From Vandiemenella viatica (taxonomy: Eukaryota > Arthropoda > Insecta > Orthoptera > Morabidae): a DNA stretch of 64,000 nt. The DNA lies in NCBI GenBank assembly GCA_031002005.1, contig CM061914.1, positions 10,898,148 to 10,962,147 of the forward strand, given 5' to 3'. Positions 11,104 through 22,329 of this stretch are shown here, piece after piece. The notes under the pieces are model-generated. The model saw only the letters and a program-made list of their open reading frames with translations. It was not told the DNA's origin and searched no databases. Position 1 is the first letter of the stretch. Each line of letters begins with the position of its first letter. The position numbers were made by a program, and so were the translations under genes.

Positions 11104-13021
11104 TGTGCAATCTTCCGTCATTGACCACGGATGTTAGGTTATCCTTTTTGGTTTAGTGGTACGGCGTTTTACATTGCTACTCAGTTCGCAACATATCTCT
11201 ATATATATGGATGTTTAAATACTTCCACCAATTCTCGGGATATCGATGGCAAATACCCTTTTGATTTTGCCTGTACCTTCGTTTCTGTGTTAATACCTGC
11301 CTTATGTAAACGGTATCACCGAAATAAGAAGCCTACTACAAGGAATGATATCAGACCAATTGTTAATAGCAGAAATAAAATTAAAGAAGTAATCAGATAA
11401 TAAGAATAAGAACACCAACCATATACAAAACTAGGTCTATCAGCAGTATCGGCTGTTGCAAAATACATCTTACAAGAACAACGCGAGGTCGCACGGACAG
11501 AAACGGTGTTCGCAACACCAGAGGTCCGTCGACAGTCCGAGAAACGGTGGAAATACGTTGCTGATTAGGAAAATGACAATACGCAAATGATTAGAATTAC
11601 GGAACTGTCCAGCAGGGCTGCATTTAAACGTAGGATACCTAGGCTGCTGACTCCTGAATGTGGCCCTGCTGTACGTGCAAGCTCTCTCTCTCTCTCTTGA
11701 ATATTTCCGACTGACCGTATTCCAGACATGTTGGATTACAGTGCTACCATTCCTCGCACCATATGTGTCCATGAAGTGATGCATTGATAGGGACACGGTA
11801 TCGAATGAAGGTATCCATACTGTACACATGAGTAGTATCTGGAAAGAAGTATCGTACTCACTGAAGTATTGAAAAAATTATAGAACCCTTGAGGTGTCGA
11901 AAGAAAATATCGATAACATGACGTTTTTCAAATCATTCATTGGGATTGAGATATTATTTTATTTGATGTTTTTAAATTTTTTTTACTTTAAGTTTAAAGT
12001 CCTGTTCCTCCTAGTTAATTTGAAATTTTAAACAATTCTTTTTAATTTTTGCAGCTGAAATGGTCAAAAATGATCAAGAAATTTTGTAGCAATAAATTAT
12101 GTTTCTTTTTTATAGTACCACTTTGTGAAAAATGTATTAGACTATAGATTAAGTAAATTAAAACAAGCTTAAAATTAATCAGACTCAATTTTTATATTAG
12201 TTGTAAATATAATCATCAGCCAAATGAAATCACTCATTAGACTGCGGTGGTAAGTAGCTAAAATATATACTAATCTTACATTTCACATTATTTTCCCTAC
12301 AGTAGTTTATTCAATCGTTTCGATGATAATATGTTTCTCGTCTTTAAACATTCGGCGGTGAGTGACGTTGCTGGAACCGTGAGGTATTCAGGGACTGACT
12401 TACAGGGGAGAGGGAACTCTACTTTCAAATTGCTCCAAATGCACAGTCGACAATGGTGACATCTGTGTTGCCAAATACTTTTCATTAGTAAAGGAGAACC
12501 TGATGCTCGACTCCTGCTTTTTTGTTTCGTGTGTGCTAACACTTACTGAACTTACACTTGCATGTATTATTATAAAATAATAAAAGATTAGCGGAGATAA
12601 TTCAAGTTACACTTACAACACCGTTGATCGTTGCACTAGTACAGTACAAAACATAGCTTTCCACACACTCCAAGCAAGCGACAAAACCAGGGCCGCATTT
12701 AAGCTGTAGCCTAGGGGCCCGTACCATCACCACCACCCCACCGGGCCCCTTCCTGGGCCAAAGTGACTGTCAAAGATAATACATAAGTTTTAGAGTAGAC
12801 AGTTCCAAACTCCTACTTTATTTTTTAAAGTAATATAATTGTTTAGTAAAATATTACACTACAATTTTAAAATAACTTCATAGGTTGCTTAGGATTTTTT
12901 TTTAAATTGATCTTACATTACTATTACTGAAATGTTTACATTAATCAGTTATTTTTAGAGTCGATGCCAGCTGTCACATCGCGAGGAAGGAATTTGCTGT
13001 AATAGGAGACGCAGCGTCAAT
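11104..13021. other. Unassigned AT-rich stretch
   Basis: I see no coding exon, RNA gene or clear element. A CT-repeat (CTCTCTCTCTCTCT) lies at about 11682-11697. A short C/G-rich stretch is at 12685-12765. The small open frames here (for example 11470-11829 and 12297-12542 on the minus strand) show no family motif. Confidence 0.5.
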
Positions 13022-13345
13022 TATTTTCTCTAGATTTCAATCTAAGGTCCAGCACTCACACCTATACAGAAAAATGGAGAGCACGTAGCAGCGAATCATT
13101 CGCACTCGCAATTGCAGACTGAAAACTGTCTGATCTTATGAAAAAACATTTCATGCTAATAAATTGTCTCCTGGCCTGTTCTATTCTATATTTGATTTCT
13201 TCCTTGCAGTCACAATGCTCATCCATCACAATTCCTAAGTATTTGAAGAAGGATACCTGCTCGGTCATATTGCCTTGGAATAAATTGTCTATCACGCGTC
13301 TGATTGCAAGTAGATCACTAGCTATGACAACAGTGTCATCTGCGT
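13022..13345 (-). mobile_element. LINE reverse-transcriptase fragment
   Basis: The minus-strand frame reads THADDTVVIASDLLAIRR, a variant of the YADD catalytic box. A short break is followed by MTEQVSFFKYLGIVMDEH and the CKEEIKYRIEQARRQFISMK thumb-like stretch. Both are typical of insect LINE reverse transcriptases. It is only about 320 bp with no ends recognisable, so it is a fossil fragment. Confidence 0.65.
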
Positions 13346-15483
13346 GTGTGATATTATTGATTGATGCGCACTTCCCTGAAAATTATCTCAGAATCAGTGT
13401 TGAACAAAAGAAGCATCATCTGCAAATTTCAGTTTTCTTGGAACATGTTTCTTACATTAATCATTGGTAAGCGATAACATAATTTTTTATGTATTATTGT
13501 CATCCCTCATTGTTGTAACTTTTTGTTTTTCTTGTTCTGGCTGACACCAACTTCAAAAATAACTGATTAATGTAAAAATTTCGATTATAGTGATGTAAAG
13601 TATTGTCCACTTAGATTTATTTTCTTCTAAGCAAGGTACGAAGTTATGTGAAAATTTTTAGAGGGTATTTTTTTTTAATGCGGTTTTTATTTTTTTTTAC
13701 AATTATTTTATTTTTAAACTAGCTGACCCAGCAATACTTCGCTGTTGCTAGACTTGAGTACACACATAGATTAAATGAATGCATTTGACAATTTGTTTAA
13801 ACTTTAATTACTCTTTCATTCGGTTTCAAGTTTATTTCAATGTTATGGATATGTAAAGTTTTTGGTGATTCCAATCAGCATATACACAAAAAATAATCTG
13901 AGTATGTTTTGGAGATGTATGCTAAACACAGAAAATTTGCACGTGTAAATCAGTCTTTAGAGGGATGAAACGGGAGAGCGGGTGCAGTTTTGTAAACTAA
14001 ATTTAAACATCTTTAATTTAATTTATTTAATTGCAATGGAGCACAGGCTCTTGTGGCAATTTCCCTACACACCCATCTTCCCCCTATCCTGCACCCACCT
14101 GCATTTACCCTCTACAAATTTTATCTGTAAATTCTTTCAAAGTTTTCGGTAAATTATTCATCATTTATCTTGGTAACTCATTCCAATCCCTGACACCATT
14201 ACCTAAAAAAGAGAATCTTCCCACACCCTTGTGCCTGAAATCGAGTGCCAGCTTGTGGTCATGGTCATCTTTTCCCTTTCATGCACTACTTTTCATACCT
14301 ATTGCAATATCTTTCCATGCCTCATCACCAGTATGTGCCCTGTACACTCCCATGACCCTCCTCATCCTCCTCCTGTCTTGCAATGAATCCCATTTCAGCT
14401 CCTTTATCATATCCGTCACTGATTGGATTCTGCGATAATTTCCAGAAACAAATCTAGCAGCCCTTCTTTGCACCTTCTCCAACTCCTGTATTTGATACGT
14501 AAAATGAGGCTCCCATACTACACTACCATATTCGTGCAATGGTCTCACCAAAGTTTTGTAACAAAATTCCTTTACTTCTCCCGTACATCCCCTCATCACT
14601 CTCTCCAACAAGTGCAGAACTTTGAAACCTTTTCCTACCACCTGTTTAATGTGTCCAGCCCAGTTAAGCTTGTTATCAAAAGTAATGCCAAGATATTTAC
14701 ATTTCAAGTCTTCAGCAAGCAATTCTTTCCCCACCTTGTATTCATAATTAACCTTTTATTTTTTATTTGTGTATCTAATAAGCTGACTCTTCTTTGCATT
14801 TATCTTCATCCCATGTTTACCAACCCAACTAGATATCCTCCCCAGATTACCCTGCAACTGTTTAAAATCCTCAATCGTTTTGATTCTTTTATACAGCATT
14901 ATATCATCTGCAAACAATCTAATTTCAGATGGTAAACAGTCAACAGAATTTTTCATTAGAATAATGAATAGCAATGGTCCCACTACACTACCCTGTGGCA
15001 CGCCCATTTCTACTTCTTTTGATACTACATTTCCTACCCTAACTTTCTGTTTTCCACCTTCTAAAATTTCTTCTACCCATCAAATCACTTTCTTATCCAT
15101 TCCAATAGCTTTTATCTTATTTGCTACCATTTTATGGCTCACTCTGTCAAAATCCTTTGAAAGATCTAGTGCTACATTATCAATTTGGCCTCTCTTGTCC
15201 ATTTCATCTGAAATATCTTGCATATATCCCACCAACTGAGATTTGAATGAATATCCTTGCCTGAACCCATGTTGCCTGCTTGAAAACCACTTACGTTCCT
15301 CACAAATATTTCTGATGTGGTTGCATATCAATCTTTCCATTAATTTACCTACCACTGATGTCAAACTGATTGGCCTATAATTCTCAACTCTATTTCTCAC
15401 CCCTCCTTTATGTACCGGTACTACTATTGCAATTTTCCAGTCCTGTGGTAAGCAGCAAGTATCCAGACTCAATTTAAATAATA

Positions 15484-16896
15484 CACTCCTGGAAATTGAA
15501 ATAAGAACACCGTGAATTCATTGTCCCAGGAATGGGAAACTTTATATACACATTCCTGGGGTCAGATACAACACATGATCACACAGACAGAATCATAGGC
15601 ACATAGTCACAGGCAACAGAGCATGCACAATGTCGGCACTAGTACCGTGTATATGCTCCTTTCGCAGCAATGCAGGCTGCAATTCTCTCATGGAGACGAT
15701 CGTAGAGGTGCTGGATGTTGTCCTGTTGACTAACCATTTCCACCTGGCGCCTCAGCTGGACCAGCGTTCGTGCTGGACATGCAGACCGCGTGAGACGACG
15801 TTTCATCCAGTCTCAAACATGCTCAATGGGGGACAGATCCGGAGATCTCACTGGCCAGGGTAGTTGACTTACACCTTCTAGAGCACGTTGGGTGGCACGG
15901 GATACATGTGGACGTGTTTTGTCCTGTTGGAACAGCATGTTCCCTTGCCGGTCTAGGAATGGTAGAACGATGGGTTCGACGACTGTTTGAATGTACCGTG
16001 CACTGTTCAGTGTCCCCTCGACGATCACCAGAGGTGTACGGCCAGTGTAGGAGATCGCTCCCCACACCATGATGCCGGGTGTTGGCCTTGTGTGCCTCGG
16101 TCGCATGCAGTCCTGATTGTGGCGCTCACCTGCACGGCGCCAAACACGCATACGACCATCATTGGCACCAAGGCAGAAGCGACTCTCATCACTGAAGACG
16201 ACACGTCTCCATTCGTCCCTCCATACACGCCTGTCGCAACACCACTGGAGGCGGGCTGCACGATGTTGGGGCGTGAGCGGAAGACGACCTAACGGTGCGC
16301 GGGACCGTAGCCCAGCTTCATGGAGACGGTTGCGAATGGTCCTCTCTGATTCCCCAGGAGCAACAGTGTCCCTAATTTGCCGGGAAGTGGCGGTGCGGTC
16401 CCCTACGGCACTGCGTAGGATGCGACGGTCTTGGCGTGCGTCCGTGCGTCGCTGCTGTCCGGACCCAGGTCGACGGGCACGTGCACCTTCCGCCGACCAC
16501 TGGCGACAACATCGATGTACTGTGGAGACCTCGCGCCCCACATGTTGAGCAATTCGGCGGTACGTCCACCAGGCCTCCCGCATGCCCACTATACGCCCTC
16601 GCTCAAAGTCCGTCAACTGCACATACGGTTCACGTACACTCTGTCGCGGCATGCTACCAGTGTTAAAGACTGAGATGGAGCTCCGTATGCTATGGCAAAC
16701 TGGCTGACACTGACTGCGGCGGTGCCCAACCACTGCGCAGCTAGCGCCCTTCGACGGCCAACACTGCTGTTCCTGGTGTGTCCGCTGTGCCGTGCGTTTG
16801 ATCATTGCTTGTACAGCCCTCTCGTAGTGTCCGGAGCAAGTATGGTGGGTCTTACACACCGGCGTCAATGTGTTCTTATTTCAATTTCCAGGAGTG
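15484..16896 (-). mobile_element. Tc1-like transposon inserted in LINE, TA target duplication
   Basis: The element is 1413 bp with inverted ends identical for 27 bp (outer 20: CACTCCTGGAAATTGAAATA), flanked by TA at 15482-15483 and 16897-16898. It lies inside the minus-strand LINE 14001-17669, so it is younger than that copy. One transposase gene on the minus strand fills most of it. Identical ends and a single visible nonsense change suggest a fairly recent insertion. I know this end sequence as a very common family in locust genomes. Confidence 0.93.
15639..16652 (-). pseudogene. Tc1-like transposase with one in-frame stop
   Basis: The gene encodes a cut-and-paste DNA transposase. The chosen start is MPRQSVREPYVQLTDFERG. 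The upstream in-frame extension to 16868 crosses non-conserved terminal sequence. An N-terminal paired helix-turn-helix lies at residues about 12-125 (ERGRIVGMREAWWTYRRIAQ). The catalytic core shows VVFSDESRFCL (first Asp), MLFQQDKTRPHV (second Asp) and RSPDLSPIEHV (Glu). Counting from QQD to PIE gives 32 intervening residues rather than Tc1's usual 34. Immediately after IEHV the codon is TGA at 15813-15815 where the family has Trp. The frame then continues open to a natural stop at 15639-15641, giving 337 codons in all. The catalytic Glu is upstream of the stop, but about 57 C-terminal residues are lost. Confidence 0.9.
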
Positions 16897-17669
16897 TATT
16901 TCAAGATAAGGTACAATGTCACATCCGGCTATCTTTAAGATATCTGTAGTAATATTATCTTCACCAGCCCCTTTATGTTTTTTTGAGCTTTCTTATATCC
17001 TTCTTTATTTCCTCAGGATGAATATCAATTTTTTTTACTATCGTCATTTCTAATTGTGTTGTTAAGCTCGTTCTCCGAATTAGACCCTCCTGTTTCTTAT
17101 TCATTGTCCCTAATGCTTTCACTGAACCAGTTACTTAAAATCTCTGCCTTTTTCAAATCGTCAGTAACTTCTTCTCCATCCTTATCTATAAGTGTCTCTA
17201 CACCCTCCCTTCCCCTCAGTTTCCTGATATAGCCATAGAAATTGCTAGATGCATCAGTTAATGGTCCTCCTGCACTGACAATACTCTTCCTAACCCCATC
17301 TTTAGCCAGTTTCTTTGCTGTTATTAAGTCCTTGTTTAGTTGTTTTAAATATTTCCTACTACCCTGCTATCTCTTAACTCTGTTATGTTCTTTTCTTACC
17401 ATCCTCTTTAACCTCCTCACTTCCCTATTAGAGTACATAGGTTCTCTACTTCTCTTTATTTTCTGCCTTGGAATAAATTTTTCTTCCCCCTTTCTTATTA
17501 TCTCCTTGAACTCTTCCCACCTTGACTCTACTGTACTTGAGCCTTAGTTCCATTTGCTGAATTGTTCTCTGAAATTTCTCTTCAAATTCGAAACCTGTGC
17601 CTTTTTGTAATCGTACCTATTTCCCCCTACAATATTGGCTGCTGGTTTACTGAATCCTTTATTGTAAAG

Positions 17670-18290
17670 CATATTTGTTCAAACGTCCTTTAACATCAAA
17701 TAAGAACTGTAGATTTGTGTGTTGTCATAAAAACTTCAAAATAATTTTTAAAATTCAAGTTCGAATTAAGAGTGGAGAGAATAAAGGGGATGTGAGGTTG
17801 GAATTTTGGCACCAAATGTAGACAGTATTTTATCCTTGTTTTAAAGTAAACGTGTGTGAAGTTCAGCGATATCGGAAAAAAACTGTTAATATGTGTAAAG
17901 AATATTAACAAAAAATAATGGGGGACGTAGAGGAGAAGAGGGTTTCGGTCCTTGAAGTATAAATATAGACCATATTTTTCTGTCTGTTTTGTTGTTCGTG
18001 TTCAGAGTTCCATCGATATCGTATAAGAACTGTGGGTATGTATATGAAATATTGACAAAAGTTATGGGGTTAGGGTAAAATGGGAGAGCAGTTGGTTGTC
18101 TAAAACCAAATGTAAACAGCATTTTCATCCTTGTTTTGAAGTATACAAATGCAAAGTTCCATCGAAATCAGATTAAAAATGTAGGTTTCAATGAAGAACA
18201 CTGGAAATTAATCGGGGAGGGGTAAATGGGGAGGGGGTGGGATTGTCCTTTGGCAAACTGAAAGTAAACAGTATATTTCTGTTTGTTTTC
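17670..18290 (+). repeat. Tandem ~148-bp satellite monomers, left block
   Basis: About four monomers, with GTTCCATCGA-type anchors near 17856, 18006 and 18154. Each ends in a GGGAGAGG-like purine stretch then TTTGGAAACC-like and AGTATTTTTCTG-like strings. It begins directly after LINE 14001-17669 and stops where LINE 18291-22329 begins. Confidence 0.7.
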
Positions 18291-18464
18291 TGAGCAGTCG
18301 CTGAGGACAGTAGCGGATTTTCGTTTTGTATTTGATCTTTAGTGGTGTATAGATTTGGTAAGTGCAATTTTTGAGTGTTTATATTTTGTACGAAGTACAG
18401 GTTATTTCGAATTTCTTTTCCTTTTTTGGTTCTTTTATTCTTTTTCACGTTTTTCAAAAGCAGA

Positions 18465-19428
18465 ATGGCTAGGGACTGTGATTGCTGTGTGCAGACGCGA
18501 GCTGAAATGGCTGATCTCCGCGCATAGCTTGCAGCTGTGCTAACGAAAGTTATACAGCTAGAAGCTGCCGTAAAAGGTTACAGCAGATGTGATATTGGGG
18601 AAACTGATGTAGCCATGCCTATAACAGATTCTCCTATATCGACCGTCGTACCTGAACCCAGGCTGAAGAGTTGGAGGCTGTGCTGCGGTCTCCTGTCGGT
18701 TACTGGCGTATGGCTTCTATACTTCGAAGCCGCACACGGGGGCAGTCAAGCAGGCTTACACGCCAAGACGCTGAACTTGTTCGACTGTCCAACTGGTCTA
18801 ATGTATTGTCGGAGGCTGACTCAGTCCCACAATTGTCATCCTGCGAGTTGACGGCCCTCCAGCCCGCTAGGTCTGAGCAAACACAGAAGGGGATTTTGGT
18901 AGTTGGGAACTCTAATGTCAGGCAGTTATTAGAGCCCCTTAGGGAAATGGCAGATTACTCTGGGAAGAAATCCAACGTCCATTCAGTGTGTATTCTGGGT
19001 GGCCTGATCCGAGATGGGGAAAAGGCCATCCCGGATGCCAAAGAAAGGACGGGGTGTAGCGAACTACAGATTGTGGCTCATGTCGGCACCAATGATGCTT
19101 GTCGCATTGGGTCGGAAGTTATCCTCTCTTCCTTCCGGCGGCTGTCTGAATAGGTGAACTCTGTGGCCAGTGGCCGCAAGATATCGGAAGAGCTAACCAT
19201 CTGTAGCATCGTAGACAGAGTTGATTGTCCCCCTCTGGTTCAGAGCCGTATTGAGGGGCTGAACCAGAGACTACGACGTTTCTGTGATGATATTGGCCGC
19301 TGATTTCTCGATCTTCGCCATAGGGTCATGTAGGGTTCCCTTTAATATGTCAGGTGTGCACTACACACGTGAATCGGCTACACGGGTGGCAGGGGCCGTG
19401 TGGAATGCAGTGGGTGGTTTTTTAGGCT
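18465..19428 (+). pseudogene. LINE ORF1: SGNH-esterase-type protein
   Basis: It starts MARDCDCCVQTRAEMADLRA, has a stop at residue 21, then a probable coiled coil (VLTKVIQLEAAVKGY). A frameshift near 18660 leads into EELEAVLRSP. The esterase domain shows GILVVGNSNVRQL (block I, Asn-Ser in place of the usual Asp-Ser), QIVAHVGTNDACR (block with G-x-N-D) and the terminal MSGVHYTRESATRVAGAVW with the catalytic-His position. SGNH esterase ORF1 proteins are known from CR1/L2-group LINEs, where they are thought to help membrane or nucleic-acid handling. Further stops lie at 19151-19153 and near 19300-19335. Confidence 0.75.
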
Positions 19429-19429
19429 G

Positions 19430-22243
19430 AGGGAGGAAGACCCGAAACACGAAATACAGTTACGGGTAACCCAAACAGATGCAACACCGGAATGTAGGAG
19501 GAACGTAAAAGAATCTCGATCGTTAAAAGTTCTCGTAATTAACTGTAAAAGCGTTAGTAACAAACAACCGGAACTAAAAAGCGTTATTTTTAGTACAGAA
19601 GCAGATATCGTTATCGGTACAGAAAGTTGGCTAAAACCGGAAATAAGTTCCGCCGAAACTTTTAAAGATAGCATGAACGTTTTTCGTAAAGACAGATTAC
19701 ATTCTCATGGAGGTGGGGTATTTATAGCAGTGAATAAATTTCTCCCATGTAATGAAATATACGTCTATACGATCTGTGAAATCATATGGATTAAACTCAA
19801 TGTTGCTGGGTCAGAACTCATCATAGGCGCCTTCTACCTTCCACACGATTCCGATATAGCTATCGCCGAAGAGTTAAGAAATAATGTAAACAGTATAGCT
19901 AGACTTTTTCAGGATCATGCTATGATTCTAGGAGGCGATATCAATCTGCCTTATATTGACTGGCTTATTTACGTTCACATTACAGGTAGCAGGGATAAGG
20001 CAACTTCTGAAGTAATTATCGATTTGTTGTCAGATAATCATCTCGAGAAGCTAGTTAATGAATCTACGCGGTGTCATAACGGTAGCGAAAACATTTTAGA
20101 TTTGCTGGGAACCAACAGGCCAGAATTATTCACCGACATTTCAACGACCACAGGAATAAGCGATCACAAAGCGGTAATTGCGACTATCAAACTAATGACC
20201 AAGCGAAAAGGAGAAAAGGGCGGATTGTATACAGATTCAGTAAGGCCTCATAGGAGTGTTTTAGAATCTACCTGAGGAATAATTACCATAACTTCAAGTC
20301 AACAATGGACACCGTTGAAGAGTTGTGGCTTCGATTTATACGAATAGCCAGGGAAGGTATGGAAATACATATACCGAAGAGGACAATAAATGGGGAGGAT
20401 GATCCACCGTGGTACACATGCAAAGTCAAAAGATTACTCAAAAAACAAAGGAGGATACACGCACGCTCAAGAAGGAAGGGGTGTCGCAGCGATCTAGAAA
20501 CCTTAGCTGATTTAAGAGGACGTATTAAGAATGGAATGCGCGAGGCCTTCAACGAATTTCATTCCAACTCTCCATCTAAGAGTCTCACAGAAAACTCAAA
20601 GAAATTTTGGTCGTATGTACCAAAAGTCAATTGTACCAATAGCAATAATCCATCACAAATTCGTGAAGGTTCCGAGGATAATAAAAGCTGCGATAAAGCT
20701 AACGTACTAAATATTGTATTCAAAAATTCATTTACTGATGAAAATAAGGATAGTATTCCCGTTTTCCCTCGCCGTGTCGAGTTGGTGATGGAATCAATAC
20801 GAATAGATACTGCAGGTATCATAAAGCAATTAGAGCTCCTGAAGTGGGGGAAAGCACCGTGCCCGGATGGAATTCCAGTAAGAGTATTTTCAGAGTATGC
20901 GGCGGAAATCGGGTCATTTCTGTCTGATACATTCAGTAAATAATTAGAAGAGCGAAAAGTACCTTCAGACTGGAAAATCGTGCAAGTAACTCCGATATTC
21001 AAGAAAGGTGATCGAAGTGATCCTGGAAACTATCGTCCAATATCTATAACATCTGTTTGCAGTGGGGTTATGGAGCATATTATATGCTCGAACATTTTGA
21101 ATTTTGTAGATGAAAATAATTTGCTTACAACAAATCAACACGGATTTCGGAAGAAAAGATCATGTGAAACACAGCTTGCCCTATTTACACATGACATAAT
21201 GAAAGTTATTGATGCAGGTTTACAAGCAGATTCAATTTTTTTAGATTTTCAGAAAGCCTTTGACTCTATTTCACACAACCGCCTTTTAGCGAAGATTCGA
21301 GCGTATGGTATATCGGATCAGCTTTGTGAATGGATAAAGGATTTTCTAACTGGTCGGTCGCAGTATGTCGTCGTTGAAGGAGAAAGTTCTTCTAATCTAG
21401 ATGTTACATCCGGTGTACCTCATGGAAGTGTAATAGGACCACTTCTTTTTTAAATTTTTATAAACGATCTCCGAAGACAAAGCGAAAAGCCTTTTTAGAT
21501 TGTTTGCTGATGATGCGGTTATTTATAGGGAAGTAAGGAATTTGGCCGATTGCTTAGAAATTCAGCGCGATCTGGATGTTATTTTGGCATGGTGCGCTGA
21601 GTGGCAACTTACGCTAAATTGTAAAAAGTGCAAGACAATGAGCATTACTAACAAAAAGGAATCCAATTGTTCAGCAATACGAGTTAAACAATTCAGTTAT
21701 TTACGTGATTGATTCTATGAAATATTTGGGAGTAACAGTACAAAAAAACATGAAATGGGACATACACATTAATTCGTTAGTAGGTAGAGCTAATTCTAGG
21801 CTGCGATTCATAGGTAGAATCTTGAAAAATTGTAATGAACAAACAAAGGAGATAGCGTACAAATCTCTTGTGCGTCCACATTTGGACTATTGTTGTGCCA
21901 TTTGGGACCCGTTTCGTAAGGGGTTGATCGAAAGTATAGAGAAAGTACAGAGAAGAGCCGCTCGATTCGTGACCGCTTGCTACAGTCCTTATGAAATCGT
22001 CACAGAACTGATTAGTAGACTTGGCTGGGAGTCTCTGGTAGATAGACGACACACGTTTCGTTTAAACTTATTGGTAAACATGTGTACTCCCACTTTCACT
22101 TGCGAGTGTAGTGAAATACTTCGTTCACCAACCTATTTGAACCGGAATGACGGGAAAGATAAGATTAGAGACTTAAGTTGCCGCAATGATTCTTATATGT
22201 ATTCTTTTTTTCTCTCGTACCATTAGGGATTGGAATGCACAAC
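19430..22243 (+). pseudogene. LINE ORF2: endonuclease plus reverse transcriptase, broken
   Basis: The AP-endonuclease domain is intact to about 20220: LVINCKS, IVIGTESWLK, GGGVFIAVN, GGDINLPYIDW and GISDHKAV supply the metal and catalytic residues. The linker and RT follow: GKAPCPDGIPVRVF, NYRPISITSVCSGV, QHGFRKKRSCETQL, LDFQKAFDSIS, SGVPHGSVIGPLLF, FADDAVIYREV, VQRRAARFV. Breaks are a TGA near 20273, a TAA at 20941, a TAA at about 21451, a deletion before FADD and a TGA near 21710. VPHGS replaces the usual VPQGS. Confidence 0.82.
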
Positions 22244-22329
22244 AAAGAGATTAGCTTTGGTGCTGAGCACCCTCTGCCACACACAATTTTGTGAATTGCA
22301 GAGTATAAATCTAGATGTAGGTAATTGTG

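Larger units (their letters stand above)
14001..17669 (-). mobile_element. CR1-like LINE (family C, copy 2), interrupted by a Tc1 element
   Basis: The minus-strand element has its 3' end on the left with an (ATTAAA)n-like tail (TTTAATTTAATTTATTTAAT at 14012-14031). RT segments run right to left: NYRPISLTSVVGKLMERLI, then QHGFRQGYSFKSQL and LDLSKDFDRVSHKM (15080-15472). Then come MGVPQGSVVGPLLFI and LFADDIMLYKRI (14756-15007), and KCKYLGITFDNKLNWAGHIK with EKVQRRAARFVSGNY (14279-14734). The region right of the Tc1 insert (16899-17669) is the eroded pre-RT linker, and the endonuclease is missing. Frames are split by stops, so it is inactive. Its short-repeat tail and VQRRAARF motif fit CR1-group elements. 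Confidence 0.8.
18291..22329 (+). mobile_element. CR1-like LINE with esterase ORF1 (family A, copy 1), near full length
   Basis: The element is about 4.0 kb, inserted into the satellite, which resumes at about 22330 with GTGCAAACTCC. It carries a short 5' leader, ORF1 (18465-19428) and ORF2 (about 19430-22243). It has a 3' end GAATTGCAGAGTATAAATCT with a TAGATGTAGG-type tail instead of poly-A. ORF1 and ORF2 are both broken by a few stops and frameshifts, so this copy is dead but recent enough to read through. Other copies in the window are at 31434-32203, 32204-32768, 32906-42012 and 58215-59617. Confidence 0.85.

Noticed and set aside
15987..16673. Several plus-strand frames opposite the Tc1 transposase
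   Set aside because: They are antisense shadows of a GC-rich transposase gene.
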